From positions 1 to 25,675 of the forward strand of contig PKWH01000211.1 in NCBI GenBank assembly GCA_003131985.1: a stretch of 25,675 bases of DNA, written 5' to 3'. This stretch comes from Acidobacteriota bacterium. GTDB taxonomy: Bacteria > Acidobacteriota > Terriglobia > Acidiferrales > UBA7541. The notes beneath the pieces are model-generated. The model worked only from the letters and a program-made list of their open reading frames with translations, did no database searches and had not been told where the DNA came from. This document shows, in pieces, positions 14,343 through 22,367 of this stretch (positions within the stretch are counted from its first letter, which is position 1; every line of letters begins with the position of its first letter). Both the position numbers and the translations under genes were made by a program.

Positions 14343-17300
14343 TTGACTCGCACCCAGCACTACCTGACTGTAGTCTTCATCGCATTTGCGATGTCAGCTG
14401 CATCTCTGCCTGCCCAGCAGAAAAGTACTCAGCCGGTCGACCCTAGCCTCTATGCCGGCATGCGCTGGCGTTTGATTGGACCTTACCGAGCGGGCCGTGT
14501 CTCCGCTGTCGCGGGGATTCCGGGAGATGCCGCCGTCTATTACATGGGTACCCCGGGCGGCGGCGTTTGGAAGACGACTGACGCTGGCCGCGTCTGGAAG
14601 CCGATTTTTGACGATCAGCATATCGCATCGATTGGCGCGGTCGCAATCGCTCCCTCGAACCCCAATGTTGTGTATGTCGGAACCGGTGAGCAGACGGACG
14701 GCAATGGAATGTACAAATCCACCGACGCTGGCGCAACGTGGACGCACATCGGCTTGCCGGACGTTCGCTACATCAATTCGATCATCGTTGACCCGCACGA
14801 TCCCGACATCCTCGTTGTCGGGGCACTGGGTCATCCCATTCTCGGCGTCGCGGCATCAAGTCCTTGGCGCGGCATTTTCAAATCTACGGATGGCGGAAAG
14901 ACTTGGACGAAAACACTCTACCGCGACGATTTCGCCGGGGCTGCAGACACCGTGGCCGATCCCAACAATCCTCGCGTGCTCTATACAGCACTGTGGAAGC
15001 CCTATGATTTCTTCCAGGGCCCTCCCGACGATTCGAAAAAGCCCAACTCGTGGATCTATAAATCGTTGGACGAAGGTGCCACCTGGAAAGAGCTCCCCGC
15101 GACTGGCTTTCCTACAGACCAACCGTTGGGCCGGATTGGTCTCGCTGTCGCTCCCGGAACTCGTGGCCAGCGCGTGTTCGCCATCACCGAGCCCGGCCTG
15201 TTCCGTTCGGACGATGGCGGCCAGACCTGGCGCAAGATTACGACCGATTCACGCGTCTTGGGGAATCTCTACTTCAGCCGCGTTTTCGTCGACCCCAATA
15301 ACGCGGACACGGTTTATGTCATGCAAACGACGACCTATCGCTCCACCGACGGCGGCAAAAACTTCACAGCCTATAAAGGCGCGCCGGGTGGCGACGATTA
15401 CCACGTGTTGTGGATTGACCCGAAGAATTCTCAGCGTATGATTCTCGGCGTCGACCAAGGCGCCACCATCAGCGTCGACGGCGGCAAAACCTGGAGTAGC
15501 TGGTTCAACCAGCCCACCGGCCAGTTCTACCACGTAATTACCGACAACCAATTTCCCTACTATTCTTACGCGCCGCAACAAGACAGCGGAACCGTCGCGG
15601 TCCCGAATCGCAGCGACTACGGTGAAATCAGTTTTCGTGATTGGTTTTCCATCGGCGGATTTGAATTCTGTTTCATCGCTCCCGATCCCACCGATCCCAA
15701 CATCGTCTATTCCGGCGGATGGTACGGCAGCGTCGTGCGCTTCGACAAAATCACAGGCCAGATTACGCACGTTTTTGTGCGTGGCATGAAGTTTCGAACT
15801 TCGCAGATGGCCCCGCTCGTCTTCTCGCCTCAGGATCCAAAGACGCTTTACCTCGGCACGCAGTACGTGATGAAGACCACGAACGCGGGTGATACCTGGG
15901 AAGCAATCAGCCCCGATCTTACGGTTCCTCCCGGCGCTCCCGCGAACGGCGAAAAATCGCCCGCTGGCGCCTCCGGCCACGCCCCTTTAGCTGACGAAAA
16001 TATTTCTCCTGGTGCCCGGGAACTTTCCGACGAAATGGATGCCGCTGACGCGGACGCCGATGAAAAAGAATTCGAACCGCAGCGCCCGAATCGGCCCGCA
16101 GCTCTTACAGCTCTCGTGCCATCGACGGCCAAGGCAGGAGTGATTTGGACTGGCACGAGCAATGGTTTAATTCAACGTACGCAGGACGGCAGCGCGACCT
16201 GGCAGAACGTGACGCCTGCTGACTTGCCCGCCAAAAGCACCATCGTAGCCATCGAAGCTTCACACTACGACGCGGATACGGCCTATGTCGTCACACAAGT
16301 CTCTCGGGACAAGCATCCATATGTGTATCGTACCCGCGACGCCGGCAAATCCTGGCAAAAGATCACCGCAGGCCTCGCGGATTCCTGGCTTGCTCGTGTC
16401 GTTCGCGAAGATCCCGTACGCAAGGGACTGCTGTATGCCGGCACCGAAAACGCGCTCTACGCTTCGTTCGACGACGGAGATCATTGGCAATCGTTGCAGC
16501 TGAATTTTCCAGCGTCCGATGTGCGTGACATCGCCGTGCATGGCGACGATCTCGTAGCCGCCACCTACGGCCGCGCCATCTGGATTCTCGATGACCTCTC
16601 GCCTCTGCGCCAAGCCGGTCCGGAAATAACCAGCGCGAACGCATATTTGCTGCGGCCATCCAACACGGTTCGCGTTCGCTGGGACAACGACCAGGAAACT
16701 CCGCTGCCTCCCGAAACGCCCGCGGGAAAAAATCCGCCCGACGGCGCAATCTTCGATTACTACCTGAAGTCCGTTCCCTCCGGCGTCCTTACGCTCGAAA
16801 TTCATGACGCAAAGGGAAAATTCGTGCGGCGATTTACAAGTCTCACGCCGACGCCCGACACCACTCCCAAAAACGTTCCCGAATATTGGTTCGGCCCTCT
16901 CGCAGCGCTTTCGAAAAACGTGGGGCACAACCGCTTCGTCTGGGATCTGCGTTACGATTCTCCCAAGACGCTCCCCTTCAGCTACTACGGAAACATCCTC
17001 GACTATGTCGAGTACACCCTTTCCGACCACGCGATTCCCGAAGATACTCCGCGCGAACAGACCCTGGGCCCGCTCGCCGTTCCCGGCCAGTACGAAGCTG
17101 TGCTTATCGCCAACGGAGTGCTAATGAAGCAGCCGTTCACGATCTCGCTTGATCCGCGAGTCCATGTCTCACAGGCCGATCTCACCAAACAACTAGAAGC
17201 GGGAAATAAGATTACCGCCGGTCTCGCCTCAAGCTATAAGGCCTATCTCGTCATCGCACCGATACGCGAGGCCGTTGTCGCCCGCCAGAAAAGCCTCGCC

Positions 17301-17846
17301 GATTTTGTGAAACAACATCAGGCCTCGGCAAACGCATCTGCGCCGAAACAAAACCCTCCTGGAAAAGGAATCACGGACGAATCGCAAAAACCGGCGTCGC
17401 AGACGAATGCCTCCGACGCTGTCACCCAAAGTCCACATGCAAAGGATGTCGCCGCCGAGCCGCAGCAAAATGCCCAGGCGAAAGACGCCGCTGCAGCGCC
17501 TGTACAGACACCAGAAGGAAAGGAGCTCGCCGACGCGCTGGAGGATCTCGACAAGCAGGTTGAAATGATTCAGGAAGGCACGCCTAAAGCCCCAGGGATT
17601 GGCCCCATCCACCGCGATCTCGCTCGCGTCTCCTTCATGATCCAAAGCGGCGATGCAGCTCCCTCGCAAACTGCCGAATCAGCTTTGGACGAATCCTGCG
17701 CCAATCTAAACAAGAATATTGCCGCATGGCGCGATCTGGCAGGGCAAGGATTCGCCGCTGTAAACGCGCTCCTCGCCAAGTACAACCTCGCGCCGCTGCC
17801 TGCTCCCGCGAGCGTGCCCGCCACTGTGGACGCCTGTCGCGACTGA
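14343..17846 (+). CDS. Large secreted BNR/VPS10-like beta-propeller protein
   Basis: A 1,167-residue exported protein of the sortilin/VPS10-like, BNR (Asp-box) repeat type, abundant in Acidobacteria and Bacteroidetes and often annotated glycosyl hydrolase without proof. Start TTG 14343 is preferred: GGAGG (14333-14337) lies five bases upstream and it yields LTRTQ, a hydrophobic core and a SLPAQQ cleavage site. ATG 14325 in the same frame lacks a ribosome site. At least ten Asp-box-like motifs are readable (FKSTDGGKTW, YKSLDEGATW, FRSDDGGQTW, ISVDGGKTW, MKTTNAGDTW, YRTRDAGKSW), spread over about residues 50-740 and implying two propellers. An acidic linker (near residue 570) separates them. 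A beta-sandwich-like region follows, then an Ala/Gln/Pro-rich low-complexity segment (about 17310-17530) and a final helical domain. Substrate unknown. Confidence 0.88.
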   Translation: MTRTQHYLTVVFIAFAMSAASLPAQQKSTQPVDPSLYAGMRWRLIGPYRAGRVSAVAGIPGDAAVYYMGTPGGGVWKTTDAGRVWKPIFDDQHIASIGAVAIAPSNPNVVYVGTGEQTDGNGMYKSTDAGATWTHIGLPDVRYINSIIVDPHDPDILVVGALGHPILGVAASSPWRGIFKSTDGGKTWTKTLYRDDFAGAADTVADPNNPRVLYTALWKPYDFFQGPPDDSKKPNSWIYKSLDEGATWKELPATGFPTDQPLGRIGLAVAPGTRGQRVFAITEPGLFRSDDGGQTWRKITTDSRVLGNLYFSRVFVDPNNADTVYVMQTTTYRSTDGGKNFTAYKGAPGGDDYHVLWIDPKNSQRMILGVDQGATISVDGGKTWSSWFNQPTGQFYHVITDNQFPYYSYAPQQDSGTVAVPNRSDYGEISFRDWFSIGGFEFCFIAPDPTDPNIVYSGGWYGSVVRFDKITGQITHVFVRGMKFRTSQMAPLVFSPQDPKTLYLGTQYVMKTTNAGDTWEAISPDLTVPPGAPANGEKSPAGASGHAPLADENISPGARELSDEMDAADADADEKEFEPQRPNRPAALTALVPSTAKAGVIWTGTSNGLIQRTQDGSATWQNVTPADLPAKSTIVAIEASHYDADTAYVVTQVSRDKHPYVYRTRDAGKSWQKITAGLADSWLARVVREDPVRKGLLYAGTENALYASFDDGDHWQSLQLNFPASDVRDIAVHGDDLVAATYGRAIWILDDLSPLRQAGPEITSANAYLLRPSNTVRVRWDNDQETPLPPETPAGKNPPDGAIFDYYLKSVPSGVLTLEIHDAKGKFVRRFTSLTPTPDTTPKNVPEYWFGPLAALSKNVGHNRFVWDLRYDSPKTLPFSYYGNILDYVEYTLSDHAIPEDTPREQTLGPLAVPGQYEAVLIANGVLMKQPFTISLDPRVHVSQADLTKQLEAGNKITAGLASSYKAYLVIAPIREAVVARQKSLADFVKQHQASANASAPKQNPPGKGITDESQKPASQTNASDAVTQSPHAKDVAAEPQQNAQAKDAAAAPVQTPEGKELADALEDLDKQVEMIQEGTPKAPGIGPIHRDLARVSFMIQSGDAAPSQTAESALDESCANLNKNIAAWRDLAGQGFAAVNALLAKYNLAPLPAPASVPATVDACRD

Positions 17847-17941
17847 TCTCACTGCCACCCGCTGTGACTCGCGGTTATGCAAAGACCAAAATGTCTCTCA
17901 CGTTTGGATCGGAAAGCTAAATTCCAAATGTGAACGAGTAG

Positions 17942-17951
17942 CCTCGCGAGT
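17942..17951. promoter_or_regulatory. Palindromic core CTCGCGAG upstream of the EamA gene
   Basis: The fourth copy (core 17943-17950, flanked C and T so not symmetrical beyond eight bases). It ends 15 bases before the EamA ATG. The remainder of the 119-base gap (17847-17965) shows no clear promoter hexamers or terminator. Confidence 0.4.
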
Positions 17952-17965
17952 TAGGATTAGTTGAG

Positions 17966-18955
17966 ATGGAATTGCAAACTGCCCGCCCGCCTTCGTGGAA
18001 GATTCTTCTAGCATTTGCCATCATTTACTTCGTCTGGGGATCGACGTTTCTGGCGATTCGAGTAGGAGTGCGCGAAGTACCGCCATTTCTGTTTGCAGCA
18101 ATGCGCTTCACGGTCGCAGGAATGTTCTTGTACGCCTGGATGCGGCTAAGCGGCACTCCAGCTCCTAGCCGGCGAGAATGGGTGGCCGCAATCTTCCTCG
18201 GCACACTGATCTTCCTGCTCGACTACGGTTGCCTCTTCTGGGCCGAGCAGCGCGTGCCGTCAGGAATTGCCGCGGTTGTGCTGGCGATGATCCCGGTGTT
18301 TATCACGCTGCTGGAAATCATCTTCCTCCGTACGCAACGCCTCACCGTGCGACTTGCCCTGGCCTTGCTGGTCGGACTTTGCGGCGTTGCCGTCCTGATG
18401 AATCACTCCTTTTCGTTAGGAGAGGTTCCCATTAATCGCGCTGGGGCTCTCGCTCTGCTGATCGCCGCATTCACTTGGTCTGTGGCCACGATCCTGACGC
18501 GCCGCCTCCCTCTTCCGGCGTCGAAGCCGATGAGCGCGGCCGCACAGATGTTGTCTGGAGGAATTCAGTTATTTGTTCTCGCGGCACTCTCGGGTGAATT
18601 CTCTGGATTTCACGTGCAGGCAGTTTCCCGGACCGCATGGCTCTCTCTAATTTACCTAATCATCGCGGGTTCCATCGCGGGATTTACAGCCTACGTCTGG
18701 CTGCTGCACCATGAATCGCCGACGAAAGTCGGCACGTACGCCTACGTCAATCCGGTCGTGGCAGTGACGCTGGGGTACTTCATCGGCAACGAATCCGTTG
18801 GCCCGCGTACGTTACTCGGCACGTTGCTGATTCTCATTAGCGTGATCACGATCACCACGATGCCGAAGAAGCGGGCCTTGCGAGCCCATGAAAATGAAGA
18901 CTCGCCCCCAACATTGCGACCCACGACGCGCCACCCTGAAACCGGCACGCTCTAG
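17966..18955 (+). CDS. EamA-family (drug/metabolite superfamily) transporter
   Basis: A 329-residue inner-membrane protein with ten hydrophobic helices arranged as two EamA repeats. The first begins FAIIYFVWGSTFLAIRVGV, the second about residue 158 (GALALLIAAFTWSVATILTRR). Conserved marks are WGSTF, the Pro in helix 4 (AMIPVFITLLE) and the C-terminal YAYVNPVVAVTLGY. It is closest in feel to YedA/RhaT-like exporters of amino acids or other metabolites; the substrate cannot be told. The tail (about 35 residues) is polar and Thr/Pro-rich. ATG 17966 has no strong ribosome site. It stands alone, with a CTCGCGAG palindrome upstream and a small inverted repeat after its stop. Confidence 0.9.
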   Translation: MELQTARPPSWKILLAFAIIYFVWGSTFLAIRVGVREVPPFLFAAMRFTVAGMFLYAWMRLSGTPAPSRREWVAAIFLGTLIFLLDYGCLFWAEQRVPSGIAAVVLAMIPVFITLLEIIFLRTQRLTVRLALALLVGLCGVAVLMNHSFSLGEVPINRAGALALLIAAFTWSVATILTRRLPLPASKPMSAAAQMLSGGIQLFVLAALSGEFSGFHVQAVSRTAWLSLIYLIIAGSIAGFTAYVWLLHHESPTKVGTYAYVNPVVAVTLGYFIGNESVGPRTLLGTLLILISVITITTMPKKRALRAHENEDSPPTLRPTTRHPETGTL

Positions 18956-18962
18956 CCCGCTA

Positions 18963-18977
18963 TTTCCGTGCCGGAAA
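18963..18977. repeat. Short inverted repeat TTTCCG-TGC-CGGAAA
   Basis: Perfect six-base arms with a three-base centre in the 56-base gap between the EamA stop and the carboxylase ATG. It lacks a T-run, so it is a weak terminator candidate. It could be an operator for the carboxylase gene, 34 bases downstream. Confidence 0.3.
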
Positions 18978-19011
18978 AGTTCTCCGCAGTGTGTTAGCCT
19001 GACGCCTGTTT

Positions 19012-20577
19012 ATGGCGACGAAAGACACACACGGAAGGCTGGAAGAGTTGCGCAAGCTTAACGCCGAAGCCGAAGCGGGCGGCGGAGCAGAGCGTCGGGA
19101 ACGCGAGCACAAGCAGGGCAAGCTCAGCGCGCGGGAACGCATCGACGTGCTGCTCGACGAAGGCTCCTTCGAAGAGCTCGACAAATTCGTCCGCCATCAT
19201 TCCCACGATTTCGGCATGGAAACGCAGCGCCCGCCCGGCGATGGCTTCATCACCGGCTACGGCCGCATCGATGGGCGGCTAGTTTATGTCTTCGCGCAGG
19301 ACTTCACCGTTTTCGGCGGCTCGCTCTCCGAAGCGAACGCCTCGAAGATCACGAAAATAATGGATCTGGCCATGCGCGCTGGCGCCCCCGTGATTGGCTT
19401 AAATGATTCCGGCGGCGCCCGTATTCAGGAAGGTGTGATGTCGCTGGCGGGCTATGCCGATATTTTCCTCCGCAACACGCTTGCGAGTGGTGTAATTCCG
19501 CAGATCAGCGCGATCATGGGACCCTGCGCGGGCGGTGCGGTCTATTCACCGGCCATCACCGATTTCATTTTTATGACCCGCGACACTTCTTACATGTTCG
19601 TCACCGGCCCCGACGTTATCAAAACCGTAACGCACGAGGGAGTGACCAAGCAGGAGCTTGGCGGCGCGATGACGCACAACGAAAAAAGCGGCGTGGCGCA
19701 TTTTGTTTCACGCGACGACGCCGAATGCCTCGCCATGATTCGCGAACTCTTCAGCTACTTGCCGTCGAATAATCTCGACGACCCGCCTCGCGTCGCTTCG
19801 AGCGACCCCTGGGATCGCGCGCACCCCGCGCTCAACGCGCTCGTTCCCGAAGATCCGCAGAAACCTTACGACATCAAGATTGTGATACACGCAATCGCGG
19901 ATGCCGCCGAGTTCTTCGAAGTCCATGAACATTTCGCTAAAAATATTGTCGTCGGCTTCGCTCGACTCGACGGGAACCCGGTCGGCATTGTTGCCAACCA
20001 GCCCGCCTTTCTTGCCGGAGTTCTGGATATCAGCGCGTCGGTGAAAGCCGCTCGTTTCGTTCGCTTCTGCGATGCATTCAATATTCCGCTCATCACCTTT
20101 GAAGACGTCCCGGGATTTCTACCCGGTACGCAACAGGAGTTCGGCGGGATTATCAAACACGGCGCGAAATTGCTTTTCGCTTTCGCCGAAGCCACCGTGC
20201 CAAAAATCACCGTGATCACTCGCAAGGCCTACGGCGGTGCGTACTGCGTGATGGCTTCAAAACACATTCGAACGGACATCAACTACGCGTGGCCAACCGC
20301 GGAAATCGCGGTCATGGGTCCCGAAGGCGCCGTGAATATCGTGTACCGTCGTGAAATCGACCGCGCTCCAGAGGCGGACCGCGATAAAATCCGCCGCGAA
20401 AAAATCGACGACTTCCGCGAACGTTTCGCGAACCCTTATGTGGCCGCCGAGCGTGGCTACATCGATGCCATTATCGAGCCCGCGCAAACGCGTGCCAAAC
20501 TAATCATCGCCCTGCGCTCGCTAGAAAACAAACGGGATACCAACCCCCGCAAAAAACACGGCAATATTCCCCTGTGA
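19012..20577 (+). CDS. pccB: Acyl-CoA (propionyl-CoA type) carboxylase carboxyltransferase subunit
   Basis: A 521-residue biotin-dependent carboxyltransferase with two crotonase-fold halves, resembling propionyl-CoA carboxylase beta (PccB/AccB family, forming hexamers). It takes CO2 from carboxybiotin and gives it to an acyl-CoA. Visible are KLSARERIDVLLDEGSF, DFTVFGGSLSEANA, LNDSGGARIQEG, GPCAGGAVYSPA, FEDVPGFLPGTQQE, then KAYGGAYCVMASKH and INYAWPTAEIAVMGPEGAV. The last two resemble propionyl-type enzymes, unlike methylcrotonyl-CoA carboxylases. At the position that controls acyl-chain preference in Streptomyces (Asp in PccB, Ile in AccB) this protein has Cys412, so substrate range is uncertain. 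Partner subunits are at 22368 and 23932, separated by two genes. The ribosome site before ATG is weak. Confidence 0.92.
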   Translation: MATKDTHGRLEELRKLNAEAEAGGGAERREREHKQGKLSARERIDVLLDEGSFEELDKFVRHHSHDFGMETQRPPGDGFITGYGRIDGRLVYVFAQDFTVFGGSLSEANASKITKIMDLAMRAGAPVIGLNDSGGARIQEGVMSLAGYADIFLRNTLASGVIPQISAIMGPCAGGAVYSPAITDFIFMTRDTSYMFVTGPDVIKTVTHEGVTKQELGGAMTHNEKSGVAHFVSRDDAECLAMIRELFSYLPSNNLDDPPRVASSDPWDRAHPALNALVPEDPQKPYDIKIVIHAIADAAEFFEVHEHFAKNIVVGFARLDGNPVGIVANQPAFLAGVLDISASVKAARFVRFCDAFNIPLITFEDVPGFLPGTQQEFGGIIKHGAKLLFAFAEATVPKITVITRKAYGGAYCVMASKHIRTDINYAWPTAEIAVMGPEGAVNIVYRREIDRAPEADRDKIRREKIDDFRERFANPYVAAERGYIDAIIEPAQTRAKLIIALRSLENKRDTNPRKKHGNIPL

Positions 20578-20670
20578 CCTTCAATCGCATGACTTGGAAC
20601 CCTACATGGCCCAAAACTGGCTTTTTGCGCGGAATTCCTGTAGCATGCCGTGGTTTTGTCTCATCGCAAT

Positions 20671-20680
20671 TATTCGAATA
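20671..20680. promoter_or_regulatory. Palindrome TATTCGAATA upstream of the CADD-like gene
   Basis: A perfect 10-base palindrome 16 bases before ATG 20697, in a 119-base gap that otherwise shows no terminator or promoter I trust. It may be chance or an operator. Confidence 0.25.
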
Positions 20681-20696
20681 GAAATCGGAGAATGCT

Positions 20697-21392
20697 ATGC
20701 CTAAGAATGCTCCAAAGACGAAGACTTTGATTGAATCGCTCGACGCGCTGATCGAAAAGCATCACCTGTTGAAACATCCCTTCTACCAGGCTTGGACCGC
20801 AGGCAAGCTTTCGAAAGAATCGCTCGCCCTTTACGCCGAGCAGTATTACCAGCATGTGCTCGCGTTCCCGGAAAACCTGAAACAGCTCGCGGCCCGCACG
20901 AATGGCGACGCCACGCTCCATGCACTGGTGAACGAAAATCTAGCTGAAGAGCTCGATCCGCGATCCCCACATCCAATGTTGTGGCGGCAATTCGCGCAAT
21001 CGCTTGGTGTAAGCGAGGCTTCTATCGAGGGCGTGCGGCCGCTGCCTGGGATCGCAGCGTTGCTGGATACGTATGACGAAGTAGCAGCGCAAGGCACGAA
21101 AGCGCAGGCCGTGGCGGCGTTTTACGCGTATGAAGCCCAGGTTCCCGAAATCGCTACGCAGAAAATTTCCGGCTTGCGTCGCTTTTACGCCATCTCTGAG
21201 CCGCGCTCCCTCGCCTATTTCGCCGTACATGAGGAAGCCGACGTCCGCCATCGGGCCGCTTGGCGCGAATGGCTCGCGAAACAAAATGACGCCGACACCG
21301 TCGCGGTGCTATGCGCTGCCGAGCGCAGTTTGAAAGCCCTCTGGGGCGCGCTCGACGCCGTATATCCGCAAGGCTGCGCATCCAGGAATTAA
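20697..21392 (+). CDS. CADD-like haem-oxygenase-fold protein, candidate self-sacrificing p-aminobenzoate synthase
   Basis: A 231-residue all-helical protein of the TenA/PqqC/CADD fold. It matches Chlamydia CADD rather than PqqC. The six metal ligands are in place: Glu85, His92, Glu146, His178, Asp182 and His185 (the last three in HEEADVRH). The tyrosine consumed by chlamydial CADD to make p-aminobenzoate (Tyr27) corresponds to Tyr30 in HPFYQAW, and the amino-donor lysine (Lys152) to Lys156, ten residues after the third ligand as in CADD. CADD replaces pabABC for folate synthesis using an Fe/Mn centre and oxygen. Start ATG 20697 has GGAG six bases upstream. It lies between acyl-CoA carboxylase genes and opposite rpiA; folC is 15 kb upstream. 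The pABA role is inferred from residues, not context. Confidence 0.8.
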   Translation: MPKNAPKTKTLIESLDALIEKHHLLKHPFYQAWTAGKLSKESLALYAEQYYQHVLAFPENLKQLAARTNGDATLHALVNENLAEELDPRSPHPMLWRQFAQSLGVSEASIEGVRPLPGIAALLDTYDEVAAQGTKAQAVAAFYAYEAQVPEIATQKISGLRRFYAISEPRSLAYFAVHEEADVRHRAAWREWLAKQNDADTVAVLCAAERSLKALWGALDAVYPQGCASRN

Positions 21393-21479
21393 TCGGGCTG
21401 CTTCGAAAATTCGGAAAATCTCACAAATGCAATCAGCAGGTTTTTCGCCGGGGATTTGTTCGCCCTCGAACCCCAAACT

Positions 21480-22196
21480 TCAGCTTTCTCTCTTAGAGAC
21501 CTTCACTCCTGCGGCCCCGCCGATGAATGCTTCAGAAGCATATTTCAGAAACAGACCGTGCTCGACGACACCTACGACGTGATCGAGATGATGCGCGATC
21601 TCCTTCGGATCCTCCATGGGGCCAAACGCGCAATCGAGAATGTAATGCCCGCCGTCGGTGATGTACGGTTTCTTATCAGCGCCGAGCCGCATGGCGGGTT
21701 TTCCTTCAAGTTGAATTAATTTCTTCTGGGTTGCTTGCCATCCGTACGGAACTACTTCCACCGGAAGAGTTACGAGGGAACCGAGCCGCTCAACAATTTT
21801 CGTTTCGTCCGCGATGACGGCCATGCGTTTGCTCGCAGCCGCCACGATCTTTTCGCGTAACAAAGCGCCACCGTGTCCTTTGATAAGGTAAAGCGGCCCG
21901 AGCATCACTTCATCCGCTCCGTCGATGGTCAGATCAATCTCCGTGTGCTCGGCGAATGTGGTCAGCGGGATATTTAAGGCGCGCGCCTGGGCTGCGGTTC
22001 CCTCAGACGTCGGGATGCCGACGATGCGCAGATTTTCTTCTTCCACCCGCCGGGCAAGCGCCGCGATGAGAAACGCAGCCGTCGAACCCGTGCCCAATCC
22101 GACCACCATGCCGCTTTCGACGAGCTTCGCGGCAGCTTCTGCCGCCGCTTTCTTCCATTGATCTTGCTGCGATAGAGTCATCGGCGCACTCATCAT
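21480..22196 (-). CDS. rpiA: Ribose-5-phosphate isomerase A
   Basis: A 238-residue RpiA, which interconverts ribose 5-phosphate and ribulose 5-phosphate in the pentose-phosphate pathway. Visible are VVGLGTGSTAAFLI (phosphate loop), GIPTSEGTAAQA, TIDGADEV (catalytic Asp region), LIKGHGGALLREKIVA, VIADETKIV and LPVEVVPYGW. The family loop usually written KGGGGAL reads KGHGGAL. The frame is open further upstream to 22328, but the additional 44 residues are Arg-rich and absent from RpiA proteins; the twin ATG at 22191-22196 fits the usual length. It is convergent with the CADD-like gene (87-base gap) and divergent from the biotin carboxylase gene. Confidence 0.95.
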   Translation of the reverse strand: MMSAPMTLSQQDQWKKAAAEAAAKLVESGMVVGLGTGSTAAFLIAALARRVEEENLRIVGIPTSEGTAAQARALNIPLTTFAEHTEIDLTIDGADEVMLGPLYLIKGHGGALLREKIVAAASKRMAVIADETKIVERLGSLVTLPVEVVPYGWQATQKKLIQLEGKPAMRLGADKKPYITDGGHYILDCAFGPMEDPKEIAHHLDHVVGVVEHGLFLKYASEAFIGGAAGVKVSKRES

Positions 22197-22263
22197 CTCG
22201 GTGGTTCCAACGACGGACATCATAGCCGTACGATGAGCCCTTGCCAACCTCAAGAAGAGTCGC

Positions 22264-22274
22264 GAACCGGGTTC
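22264..22274. promoter_or_regulatory. Inverted repeat GAACC-G-GGTTC in the rpiA/biotin carboxylase divergent gap
   Basis: Five-base perfect arms around one base, midway in the 171-base gap between the divergent starts. A shared operator is possible but the repeat is short. Confidence 0.22.
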
Positions 22275-22334
22275 CCGAACAATCCGCCAGCGCAAGCCGG
22301 CGATTTTCGGCGCGGAGACGTGCGACAACCAAAA

Positions 22335-22343
22335 TGCTAGAAT
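22335..22343 (+). promoter_or_regulatory. Extended -10 promoter for the biotin carboxylase gene
   Basis: TGCTAGAAT combines the TGn extension with TAGAAT (five of six -10 bases). No good -35 lies 16-18 bases upstream, as is common for extended -10 promoters. Transcription would start near 22350, giving an 18-base leader before ATG 22368. Confidence 0.45.
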
Positions 22344-22367
22344 CCCGGCTGCTATTGCGAAGTCAAA

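Noticed and set aside
14476..15441. 321-codon plus-strand frame inside the BNR gene
   Set aside because: It is an out-of-frame reading of the Asp-box region, Ser/Arg/Pro-rich with no recognisable fold.
20697..21392. PqqC or TenA assignment for the haem-oxygenase-fold protein
   Set aside because: No pqq or thiamine genes adjoin it, and the ligand pattern (HxxxDxxH plus Tyr and Lys) matches CADD.
22197..22328. N-terminal extension of rpiA to 22328
   Set aside because: The 44 extra residues are Arg-rich, are not found in RpiA, and would fill most of the divergent promoter gap.
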